A DNA stretch of 64,000 bases, taken from Echinometra lucunter (lineage: Eukaryota > Echinodermata > Echinoidea > Camarodonta > Echinometridae). Of the stretch, positions 1 through 10,032 are shown piece by piece. The DNA lies in assembly GCA_029962745.1 (NCBI GenBank), contig CM057169.1, positions 15,405,162 to 15,469,161 of the forward strand, given 5' to 3'. Made by a program: the position numbers and the translations under genes. Numbering within the stretch: position 1 is the first letter of the stretch; each line of letters opens with the position of its first letter. Below the pieces are notes generated by a model. The model was not told the origin of the DNA and made no database searches. It saw only the letters and a program-made list of their open reading frames with translations.

Positions 1-480
1 GTCAATTTAACAGGCATAACAAGAATAGAATTTAGAGTACAGGAAAAAATGCTAGAGCCAACATACGAGTAGGTAAGCTTTTGAAAATATTCATATCCAA
101 AGATAACATCAACATGGATGTCCTTTGGTTCCTTTTGTTCATATCATTAGATCAATAAACCCTCTTTTGCAAATGTTTAATGTCTTTTGTTCAGAGTGAA
201 ATGGGGGTGTCCACTTGAATCATTTTATCCCTCAACTACTCAACAGTTACCTTCTAGCAATCAATAGCATGAACATACAGAAATAAATCAGAGCAAGATA
301 TACTTGATTAGGTTTAAATAAAGACTGATATGTCTTAAACAATGCTTGATTGGTGACACACGCAAAACCATATTTCATTGCATTTCAGACAAAAGACAAG
401 GGGAGGGGATAGCAGGACCAATCATCAAGTATTTATTGGATCCAATTATGTACACGTGAGGCTTTCTCCTGGTCCTATTA
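1..480. other. Unannotated intronic sequence
   Basis: AT-rich sequence in which I see no gene, repeat family or microsatellite. Confidence 0.5.
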
Positions 481-835
481 TCCTTCTTCACATTTCCTTG
501 TCTCTCCCTTTGTGTGTCTCTGTCTGTATCCATCTTTCTCTCTCTCTTTCCCTTTCTCTCTATCTCTTTATCTCTCCCTTTCTCACTGTCTCTTTCTTTT
601 TACTTCCCTTCTTACTCTTTCTATCACTATTCCTCTCCCACACACTCTATCTCCCCCCTCTCTCTTTATATCTCCTTTTCTCTCTGTTACTTCCTCACTC
701 TTTCTATCACTCTTTCTCTCCCACTCTTCCTCTCTCCCTCCTCTCCTCTCCTCTCCTCTCCTCTCTTTTCTTCTCTTCTCTTCTCCTTTCTCTTCCATCT
801 CAATCTCTCTACCTCTCGCAACCCATGTCTCTCCT
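481..835. repeat. Pyrimidine (CT) tract
   Basis: About 350 bases of nearly uninterrupted C and T, built from TCTCTCTC, CTTTCTCTC and CTCTC(CT)n blocks with TCCTCTCC minirepeats at 735-765. Leu/Ser-rich open frames across it come only from composition. The tract could adopt triplex (H-DNA) structure. Confidence 0.9.
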
Positions 836-1246
836 CTCTTTCAAACAAGTTACATGAACCAAAGACAGAAAATCAAGACGATGATGATGCATCATCCAGA
901 ATTTAGCTGTTGGAAGACTCAAACTGTTTTTCTCATTCTCGACCTGGATGAGTCATCCGTTACCGTGGAAACGAGTGTACAAAAAGGTAGAGGGAGGGAA
1001 ACACATATGGGCAGGTTGATGGAGTTGTTTGGAGGTGTTTGGTGGCAATCACAAAGTGGTGGTGTAGTCTTTGAAATCCTACTCTAAAAAAAAAAGATAG
1101 GGAACTGCTGTTTTGCTTCACTGACACAACCCATACTGCTGTCTGCACATGTAATGTACATGTGTACATCTTTGAAAAATATCAAGTAGAGATGACTGAA
1201 GAAGTTATAAGCAAGATATTAATGTTTAAGAGAGATAATGTAAGCT
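836..1246. other. Unannotated intronic sequence
   Basis: No gene or repeat recognised between the pyrimidine tract and the GAT array. Confidence 0.5.
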
Positions 1247-1270
1247 ATAATGATGATGAAGATAAAGATA

Positions 1271-1317
<47 letters not shown>

Positions 1318-1685
1318 GATGATGATGATGATAATGATGATGGTGATGATGATGGTGATGATGATGGTGATGGTAATATGATATTAATTGTTGATGATGC
1401 TGATGATGTTGATGTTGATGGTGATGATGTTGATGAAGGTGATATGATGGAGGTGATGATGATTATGATGATGGTGATGATGGTGATAGTGATAGTAGTG
1501 GTAATGGTGGTGTGATGATGATGATGGTGATGATGATGATGATGATGATGATGGTGATACGATGACAACATTAATTGTTGTTGATGTTGAAAATAATGAT
1601 GATGATGATGATGATAGTGATGATGATGATGATGGTGATACGATGACAATATTAATTGTTGTTGATGTTGAAAATAATGATGATG

Positions 1686-1717
<32 letters not shown>

Positions 1718-1735
1718 GATGATGATAATGAAGAC
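1247..1735 (+). repeat. (GAT)n trinucleotide array with a higher-order unit
   Basis: Long GAT/GGT array. A block reading GATACGATGACAA followed by TATTAATTGTTGTTGATG occurs twice (from about 1556 and 1638), so the microsatellite has a superimposed duplication of about 80 bp. The Asp-rich frame on plus and the His/Ser-rich frame on minus are compositional. Confidence 0.9.
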
Positions 1736-1826
1736 TATGAAGAATGTGATAAAGATGCCTATCCAATATTCTAAACTATATTACAACAAACAAACAAAAA
1801 ACACAACAAAAATAACTAGATGAATC

Positions 1827-1846
1827 TTCGACCACGCGTGGTCGAA
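1827..1846. repeat. Perfect 20-bp palindrome
   Basis: TTCGACCACGCGTGGTCGAA equals its own reverse complement and lies directly outside the left inverted repeat of the tandem-repeat element. Confidence 0.85.
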
Positions 1847-1847
1847 C

Positions 1848-3205
1848 TTTATGCCTCCGCCATGACCAAATCAGAAATAAATGGCACTTCATGTTGATTT
1901 ATTTTCATTCATACAATGACATCTTTGACCTTGACCTTTGAACTTGTGACCCCCAAATCTAATGAGAGCATTGCCCTTTCCATATGCATACATGAGCCAA
2001 GTTTGTTGAACTGTCAAATGGTTATCACAAGAAAGAACCATTTCTACATACATATTGACCTCTATGACCTTTGACCTTTGACCTTGAGACACCAAAATCT
2101 ATTCAGATCATTGTCCCTCCCATATGCATACCTGTGCCAAGTTTGAGGTTGATCGGCCAAATGGTTGTTGAGTTATGGTGAAAACGAACCATTTCTATGT
2201 ACATAATGACTTCTATGACCTTTGACCTTTGACCTTGAGACACCAAAATCTAATCAGATCATTGTCCCTCCCATATGCATACCTGTGCCAAGTTTAAAGT
2301 GATTACACAATGGAAATTTTTTTTTGGATATATGATCGAGAATAGAATTCTAAGAAGAATGAAATTAACAATTTAATGATTTTCAATCAAAATCAATGCA
2401 TTTTGGCTAATTTTCTCATAAAAACTCAAGAGTTGACCAAAAAATTTGAGTATGAGGTATGACGTCAAAGTGGGTACCCAGCTTCGCGCATTGCAGTTGT
2501 GCTGCGCGCTAGACTGTACAATTTGTATTATATCCTGCGCGCATTTTGCTAGAGGTGCGCGACAAGGTACCCACTTTGACGTCATTTTGACGTAAAAGTG
2601 GGTACCCAGTTTAAACTGGGTCACAGCTGAGGGGTCAAAAATACCCTGAAATCTTACCACATTTGGGGGTTTCCTTGGCAACACGACTTTTAAAAAAACT
2701 TTAGGCAGATGATTTTCTGCTAATGAAATCATGCTCTTTTAAATGAGCTAACATTGTTTCAGCATTGGGTACCCCCTTTAAGGCTGATCGGTCAAATGGT
2801 TGTTGAGTTATGGTGAAAACGAACCATTTCTATGTACATAATGACCTCTATGACCTTTGACCTTTGACCTTGTGACCCCAAAATCTAATCAGATCATTGT
2901 CCTTTCCATGTGCATACATGAGCCAAGTTTGAAGTCAATCTGTCAAATGGTTCTTAAGTTATCGCGAGAACGAGCCATTTTTATGTGTATTATTACCTCT
3001 ATGACCTTGACCTTTGACCTTGAGACTCCAAAATCTAATCAGATCATTGTCCCTCCCATATACACGAGCCAAGTTTGAAGTTGATCTGTTGAACGGTTCT
3101 TAAGTTATCGCGAGAACGAAAACGGGACGGACGGACGGACGGACGGACGGACGACCCGAAAACATAATGCCTCCGGCAACCACCTATGGTGGGCGGAGGC
3201 ATAAA
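1848..3205 (+). mobile_element. Tandem-repeat element with terminal inverted repeats, ACGG microsatellite and end hairpin
   Basis: Ends are a perfect 14-bp inverted repeat: TTTATGCCTCCGCC at 1848-1861 and its complement at 3192-3205. The core is a degenerate tandem array of about 150-bp units (near 1920, 2060, 2215, 2850, 3000), each with TGACCTTTGACCTT-like text followed by a CAAGTTTG...TTAAGTTAT segment. After the array comes a GGAC microsatellite (about 3125-3152), then a hairpin (TGCCTCCG at 3168-3175 with CGGAGGCA at 3194-3201, plus CCACC-TAT-GGTGG in the loop). The architecture resembles pearl-like or Helitron-like tandem-repeat elements of marine invertebrates; the class is inferred. 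It has no coding capacity. A TTAA MITE (2298-2777) sits inside one unit. Confidence 0.8.
2298..2777 (-). mobile_element. TTAA-flanked MITE, family A, nested insertion
   Basis: Flanked by TTAA at 2294-2297 and 2778-2781. It interrupts a unit of the surrounding array: CCAAGTTTAA continues after the insertion with GGCTGATCGGTCAAATGG, as in the intact units. Ends are AGTGATTACACAATGG and, on the other strand, AGGGGGTACCCAATGC. It is homologous in inverse orientation to 15161-15561. TTAA duplications point to piggyBac or Kolobok transposases acting in trans. It contains GGTACCCACTTTGACGTCA-type inverted motifs. Confidence 0.85.
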
Positions 3206-5472
3206 AAGAAAGAACATTTTCTCCATAACCTTGCTACACATGGTCCTCCTCTCTAAAACAAACTAAGAACCCTACCAGGAATCCAGACCAGAACAAAGCA
3301 TCGATGCACTCTCATGAGCAAAAACACATACAGCAAAACCAACAAGAACATTTGACATGGCCCTGACATACGGCATATCAGCTTGGATCCCAATTAGGCG
3401 AGTTGAAGTCATATCAGGTTTCATCCAAAGCAAATTGTATTCTCGCTAGATAAGTGCATCACGTCAAAAGTGGATTCTTCATATTGCTGATGTACAAGTA
3501 CCATGCTGTGATTACATTCAGTTCGGCATGGCTCTTTCGTGTTTCTTTCCACTGAGCTGGCATAAGTATTAATGAAGTCTTTCAAATTTGGATTACTGAT
3601 GGTGAGACCATCACTATATGTGGGACTGAAAGGGGAATAAGATTGATTTTGTCACATTTCATATGCGTTATAAGTAGTAGTAAGAAACATATACCGTTAC
3701 CATTGCATTGTTTTTATCATGCTGTGTATTTTATTTGAGGTATTAAACACTGCAAGAAATATAAAATTTCTATAAATTCAAACATTACTGTATTTCTTTT
3801 CATGTGGGTTGAAAGAGATAATGTACATCTCCTTACCAGACTGAAATCCAATATTTGCATCCTGATTATTTAAACAGCTGATCTAATTTTGACATGCCAT
3901 GTACAGGAACACTGAACCTTCTTTTCTGCACTTCAGTCTAAACCGAACTTTAAATTATGTTCATATGTCACCCTCATTCTTTCTTCTTTTTGTAAAAAAG
4001 ATGAATAATATTAAAACAAAAAAGGAACTATTGCATGAAAACATTACATACATAATTACCTCATCCTTATTATTATTAGCAATGGCATCATCTTTATCTA
4101 TGATCGTAAACCACATAATTCATAGTAAAATGTACTTTCATCAGGGTGAATTAAGGACAGATAATGATATAATGATTCCCCAAATATGATATAATATCTT
4201 CTAAAATGAAAGCCTCTGATTGACGGATAAATAATTTACAAATATAATCTGCTGTCATCACGCAGTCTCGGGTCAGACCGATGAGTGATACAGACGAGCA
4301 ACGAGAATGTTTTTTTATAGAGGATATCCCCCTTTCATGGAAGCATTGGATGACTATATGACTCAGCCTGTCATTGTGACAACCGACGAAGGCTGAGCAC
4401 CATGAATAATACATAGAGGGCTTTTTAATAGGCCATGGCAGGGCAAGTTCATGCAACAGTATCTACATGTAGCTATTATTGGAGAACCAATAAGTGTGAT
4501 ACATGCATGTATCTTTGCTCGGAATATAAAAGCCTAATCCACATTCTCTGATTCGATAGATGATAGACAGAACGTTTTGCAAACATAGTATTTGTTACGG
4601 ACAATTTCAGTTTTTCGACAATGTACTTTTCCAAACGCAATCTAAATATACCCATATATGTATTATTTCAAGACAGAGATTATTAATCCTTCCATCTACC
4701 TGTTCTGCTTTTAGAATCTAGGGATGTCATGGTCTAATAAATATGTCGGCAGACCATGGATCTCTTGGTCCGAGTTCAATGTCGCAGTTTTCTTTCTTGG
4801 TTTGAACACATCTATCCATCTCGTCAGAGGCCAGGAACCTTCCTTCTGTATGATGATGGGGGAGTGATTTGAGTCGTGGAAATGGTGATCCTCATTTTTA
4901 AAAAAGTTTTTGTTCAATAAAATCCGAAAATATCTGTTTCACAACACGTCATGTCATCAAAATCAGTATGCGATATATGTTTTTTGTACAGTATGACATT
5001 CACATGACAAGAAATCCTGATTTTTGGACTGGTTTTACTCAAAACGATCAAACATCTATTTTGTGATACGACACTTCTGACTAATATGACTTTCAGACTA
5101 CGAAAAGTATGATAACTAATCGCACAACTATCTTGGTTGTCTGAAAGAGGGTATGTCTCTCGATGGGAGTTCTCTATCAAGAGTTTGAACGCATCCGTCC
5201 ATTTTGTCACGGGCGAGGGACCATTCTTTAGTATGGTAATGAGGGAGTGATTTGAGTCGTGGCACTGACATAATTACTGTCATTCTCGGGCCAGGATTAC
5301 TTAGCCAACTGCCAGAGTGTCTTCCGAGTCATTCCTCCGGAGTTTAAAGGGAGAGGTACATTGGTATAACCTCATCAACACAAGTGACGTGCATATCATT
5401 GTCTCCGTTGTTTTCCAGCGAATGTTTCTTTGACAAGAAAGAGAAATGGCATCTGGACCCCTGGGACATCAA
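3206..5472. other. Mostly unannotated, with a diverged direct duplication
   Basis: Two related blocks of about 80 bp occur at 4801-4880 and 5182-5262. Both contain GTTTGAAC-CATC, a GTC-C-GGG/AGG-CAGG-like middle and the shared end GGGAGTGATTTGAGTCGTGG. Nothing else is recognised. Confidence 0.55.
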
Positions 5473-5736
5473 TTTTGTCATAATCGGTGGAGCGACAAAA
5501 CCTCGTATCTCAAAAAAATAAAATGTTCAGGAAAGTGAAAAAACATGGCTGCCAAAGCATTATAAGCAATGGGATTGCCTTTCCTTTGACATGCTGTGGT
5601 GGCTTCGTTTTTGTTGTAAGAGAGCTGGAATTTGGACAGGACATCACTTGACTGATAATCTGGAGTCTAATACAAAAAAGTAATTTTCACTAAAATTTGA
5701 GATACAAGGTCTTATCACCCCACCAACGACATAAGA
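5473..5736. mobile_element. Diverged foldback element
   Basis: Imperfect inverted ends: the arm at 5473-5511 (TTTTGTCATAATCGGTGG, later CCTCGTATCTC) pairs with 5697-5736 (GAGATACAAGG, later CCACCAACGACATAAG). No coding capacity. Confidence 0.5.
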
Positions 5737-5769
5737 GTTCAAAATTTCTGCTGGTCACTGCCAATACGA

Positions 5770-6163
5770 CAGAGACTCCAACCCAAAGCACCTCTTAAGC
5801 GGGAGATTCTCCTGCCAAGACCCCCTAGCAAATGGGAGACTCTGACTCAATGTGCGCGTAGCCCACAACACCAGCGCAAAGGACGAAATTTCTTGTGGCC
5901 AGGGGCCACTTTTAGGGTTATAGAAGCTCTCTGGTGCTATCTTAGGCTTATTTTTGAACTTACAATATGACAACACTAAATGACGTAAAATCCAATGATT
6001 CCGATTCATTTTTTTCAAAAAGGTGAACCTTGGGCGGGAGAAAAAAAGGAGAAACACAGCTAGGGTGGGAGAAATTCAAACTCAAGCAGGTAGCAGGAGA
6101 TTTTGTGAAAATGGACTCTAAGCAGGAGATCTCCCACCGAAAACGGGAGAGTTGGAGTCTCTG
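5770..6163. mobile_element. Foldback MITE with CAGAGACTCCAAC ends
   Basis: Inverted ends are CAGAGACTCCAAC at 5770-5782 and GTTGGAGTCTCTG at 6151-6163. Subterminal GCGGGAGATTCTCC and GCAGGAGATCTCCC blocks also mirror each other. Non-coding. Confidence 0.75.
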
Positions 6164-6282
6164 ATATGATTTTGTGGAAAAACTCCTCTGTCAAACCTTG
6201 AAGAATCTTCCTTATCAATGAAAGTTTTATGAAATATTGAATGAATTACAAAAGAATTACTACAGTCTAGACCTGGACAGCA

Positions 6283-6403
6283 TTTCATCAAGTGTCTTGT
6301 CGGTGATTTTTACCAACAACTGTTATAAGCTACTGAAATCCTTGCATCTGATTGGCTGAGAGCAATTTGTCGGTAAAAATCACCGACAAGACACTTGATG
6401 AAA
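6283..6403. mobile_element. Short MITE with perfect 32-bp inverted repeats
   Basis: Arms at 6283-6314 and 6372-6403 are perfect reverse complements over 32 bp (TTTCATCAAGTGTCTTGTCG plus 12 more). A 57-bp loop carries TGATTGGCTGAG. It would form a strong hairpin if transcribed. Confidence 0.9.
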
Positions 6404-6499
6404 CGCCCTCCAGGAGTCAATGGGTAATCTACTATGGGTCTACAGTCGGCATTTATAAAAACCTCTTTTTGACATGTCAGGATTCATGAATGTTTCCAG

Positions 6500-7860
6500 T
6501 CTGCAAGAGATGGTGGATGTTGCTATCTGAGCACCTTATAGCACCCCTGAGGGCTGAACTTGGGTTGGATGAACATGATTCATTCATGGACCACTTAACA
6601 TATAACCTTGCTTACATACCCATATACAATTTTTTTCTTTTTTGGGGAGGGGGGGGGGGGAGAGAACAGGCCCTTCCCCCCCCCCCCAAGAATCTTCCAA
6701 TGGGTAAAGATATCTGAGCACCTTATAGCACCCCTGAGGGCTGAACTTGAGTCGGATGAATATGATTAATTCATAGACCATTCAACATACAAACTTGAAA
6801 GACTGATGGATTTTCCGGGGGGGGGGGGGGGGGGGGGCACAACAGGCATTAGTCTAGTTCTGGACGTATTTATTTATCTCTCTCCACCTCTCTGTTACCC
6901 GTACCCTCTGTGCGTCCGGCCCGTGTGCAGTGCAAGAGCCACTGATTCACTCTCCCCGCAAATCTACCTATCTCGAAAAGAAAAGAAGTATGTTTGAGGA
7001 AAGTGAGTGAGTGGACGTCGCACCATCAACGCTCATTCGCATGGGGATTGGGTATGATATGTGATTATGTGCATGCACGGGTCAGGAAAAAAAAATAACT
7101 ACATACGTCCACATCTTGACTAAACAGGCACATGTCCCTCTACCCCCTTAACCCATTCGTGACAGAGGTCCACATTTTGTGGTTTGGCCTAATAGCTTTT
7201 GATACAAAGCTCTAAAAATCATACTACATGTAAATACATGAGCAGAAAGAGCAAAAAATTCTACACAAACTGTGCCCATTTTGGTTGCGTCAATATTTGT
7301 TGTTTGATGCTTAAAACTTTTAAAAGGAAAATAAGCATTAAAATCCTTAAATTGGCAATGTGATAGAAAGTTTAAAATCACTCTTTTCTCCTGCAAATTG
7401 GCAACTTTTTGACCTCTTTATCATACTTTTTGTCGATTTATTTTTATTTCAGATACATGATGTTTTATAAGAAAAAAGTAAAATAAAATAAAAAATGTTG
7501 GTGTTGCCAATTTGAAGAAAAAAAGCTGATCAAATTAGGCTTCAAATAATTCCTGTCACGAATGGGTTAAATCCACCACTGGATGTACATGTAGGTATCA
7601 GGGCATCTAATGGCACCTCAGAAGCTGATAATGGATTGCATACAAGGTTCGTTTAGATCCTTTTCAAAATGTGACCTTGAAATACTGAGGATTTTTTTTT
7701 CTTGGGAGGGGAATTAATGCCCATTTCCCCCTTCAATCAAAGACTGCATGCAGATACCCGATCATCTTATGGCAGCCCTGAGGGCCGAACTTGGGATGGA
7801 TGTACATGATTCATTCATGGAGGGTTCAGCATACGACCTTGCACCAGCGACCCATACTCA
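6500..7860 (+). repeat. Diverged tandem/dispersed units with G or C runs
   Basis: A block reading GAGCACCTTATAGCACCCCT then GAGGGCTGAACTTG starts at 6529 and again at 6716 (spacing 187). Weaker copies lie near 7601 and 7759. Each is followed by GGATGAACATGATTCATTCATGG-like text and then a G or C homopolymer. A MITE (7152-7566) separates the second and third copies. G runs reach 21 bases at 6817-6837. Confidence 0.7.
7152..7566. mobile_element. TTAA-flanked MITE with piggyBac-like CCC ends, family C
   Basis: TTAA at 7148-7151 and 7567-7570 flank inverted ends CCCATTCGTGACAG and CTGTCACGAATGGG. TTAA followed by CCC is the classical piggyBac end. The interior has paired TTGGCAA/TTGCCAA motifs. 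A degraded relative is at 35215-35466. Confidence 0.85.
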
Positions 7861-8695
7861 TCCGTTTCTCTGAATTATACCGGCACCATCATCATTCATC
7901 TTTAATTCATCCTTCTATCATCTTTCACCTTTCATCCTTCCATCATCTTGGATAATTTGTCTAGTGTTTGTATTTAAAATAACCTTTGTTTTTCATTACT
8001 TCGATGTTTGAAGGAAAAAAAATGTTTCATAAAATTCCTTTTAAAAAGTGTTTATTTAAATAATCTACCATTATATTACAAAAATGTTTTGGTATATTTT
8101 TATTTTGAAGTATTTCATGAACCCCCAATCAATGCAACAAAATACATGTATCACCTATATTCTGCAATGTCTAAATGAAGGACTCTCAGTTAAAAGGGGA
8201 TGGATCCAAAGGGAGGGGGCAGGTGGGCATGAGCCCTCCCCTATAAAATCTTACTAATTTCTTTTTACAAAGTACATGTACCCCTTCCCTACCTCACCCC
8301 AGGCATTGCTTTAAAGTTACATTACTTTAAGGAGGAGGTGGGGTATGGACTTGTAAGATTATTTGAAATATACTTAAGTCCCCTCCTACCCCCCCCCCCC
8401 CTCCAATAAAATGAGAATATATCAAGCTGGACCTACACTTAATTCCAGTTACCAGATAGGCACATTGGGCATGCCTACCAACCAACCTTATTATTTCTTT
8501 GATATAATGGACTTTGCATATCTCAATCAAGTGTTTGATTTGTGAATCACTGAGTAACAGGAAAAGCTTCTCTTTGTATAGGGGATTTACTTGGTTTGTT
8601 TGGAAAGGCATATACTAGAGTGAAGACAATGGAATGGAGTTTGTTTTGCTTACTACTTTCTATATTTTCCCCCCATCTTAAGCCTGTGCTACTTG
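7861..8695. other. Unannotated intronic sequence
   Basis: AT-rich with CATCATTCATC-like minirepeats near 7890-7950 and a C run at about 8390-8402. No gene recognised. Confidence 0.5.
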
Positions 8696-9381
8696 TACCG
8701 TGTTTACACAGTGACTCGGCTGGAGTGTTGAATCCTCAAGCAGGGTCGAAATGCTGCAAAGAGGGCAACTGTGATCGTGTTTACACCGAAACGAAAAAGG
8801 CGAGTTCGACACGGCTCGCGGATCACGAATGGAAGTAGAATTAACATCACAAATGTGGGAAATTTGCCTACGACTACATTTTTCCACAACGTTCACAACA
8901 AAATACGTTAAACACTGAACGAGAGTGAGGCTAGGTTACATTAGTTATAAAACTGCCGTGGTGACAGCACTATATTAAATATATAGAAGAATAAGTAATG
9001 CAAGGATCATACCAAACAGTGATATACCATACAAACAATTTTACGAGCAAGAGTAGAATTTCACGATCCCTAAAAAGAGTATTCTTACCTAGAGAAATCA
9101 AGCGAAGGCAGGGGCATAGCAAGGACAAGAGAGCTATCTCGCGCGATACCGGATGCGGCTATTCTGTGTTTGACCTATAGGTCACGAGGGTTCGACACGG
9201 CTTTCTGTTTACACACGAAAAAATAGACGAGTCTGACTCGGCTTGCGGGTTGAAACCTACAATTCTGGCGGATCAAAAAAGCGGTGTTCGACACGGCTCG
9301 CAGATCACACTGATCACGTTTACACAACATAAAATTGCCGTGTTGAGCACCCCCGAGACGAGTATCTGTGTAAACTCTGTA
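8696..9381 (-). mobile_element. Long form of the TACCGTGTTTACACAG foldback family
   Basis: The left part (8696-8826, TACCGTGTTTACACAGTGAC) and right part (about 9183-9381, ending GTGTAAACTCTGTA) both match the compact copy at 25177-25409. Here they are separated by about 350 bp of other sequence. Shared internal blocks include TTCGACACGGCTCGCGGATC and GTTTACACAACATAAAATTG. It is either a longer progenitor or a copy with an insertion. Confidence 0.7.
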
Positions 9382-9876
9382 TTAATGGTAAATGCAATGC
9401 TGTTTATGATCATTTGTGATTTTAGCTTTCCACTCACTGCCAATTCTTTTTATACATCAAGGGATTATTTCATGTAAACATCTATATATCTATGACTTAA
9501 GTAGAAGACAACAAAGGCCATCATCACTACCTAATAACAAAACAATAATTATAATCTAATTATAAAAGATATAACAATCCAAATGAATAAATATTCATCT
9601 TCAACGACAATGAAAAGGAACTAAGGTCTCGATATTAATTTATGCACTCTTCAAGTACTTAAAATAATAGGCCTAAGTTACAAGAATCAACTTTAAGAAC
9701 CAAAATACATGATCACACATTGTGTGCATATTTTCAACCTGTGTTTTGATAGTTAAAAAAAAAGGAAAGGAAAAGGAAACACTTTATATTCAAAATGTGC
9801 CAACTTTAAGCACCTATGCTAATCTTTAAAAACATCAGAGCTCTTTTTCATTTTTCTTTACCTAAATCCTCTTCAG
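9382..9876. other. Unannotated intronic sequence
   Basis: AT-rich; nothing recognised. Confidence 0.5.
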
Positions 9877-10032
9877 GGTGCCATTGCATAAAACTTGCTG
9901 TTATAGTAACTTTGCTATTATAGTAAATTTTCATGGAATACTGGATTTTGATTGGCTGTTGAGCAACGTTACCATGGTAGTTACCATTCATAGCAAAGTT
10001 ACTATCATAGTAAGTTTTATGCAACAGGCCCC
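9877..10032. mobile_element. Foldback MITE, GCATAAAACTTACTAT family
   Basis: Left arm TTGCATAAAACTTGCTGTTA pairs with right arm TAGTAAGTTTTATGCAACAG, then AGTAACTTTGCTAT with ATAGCAAAGTTACT. The loop contains TGATTGGCTG. Related to 36587-36818. Confidence 0.8.

Noticed and set aside
583..1087. Leu/Ser-rich open frames of 70-190 residues on both strands
   Set aside because: They lie in the pyrimidine tract; lack of stops follows from composition.
1245..1766. Asp-rich and His/Ser-rich frames of 117-173 residues
   Set aside because: Products of the GAT trinucleotide array read in different frames.
2373..2732. A roughly 119-codon open frame in MITE 2298-2777 that is also open (116 codons) in copy 15161-15561
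   Set aside because: By eye the two copies differ at about 13 replacement but only about 5 synonymous positions, the pattern of neutral drift. The frame covers the inverted-repeat core and resembles no known protein.
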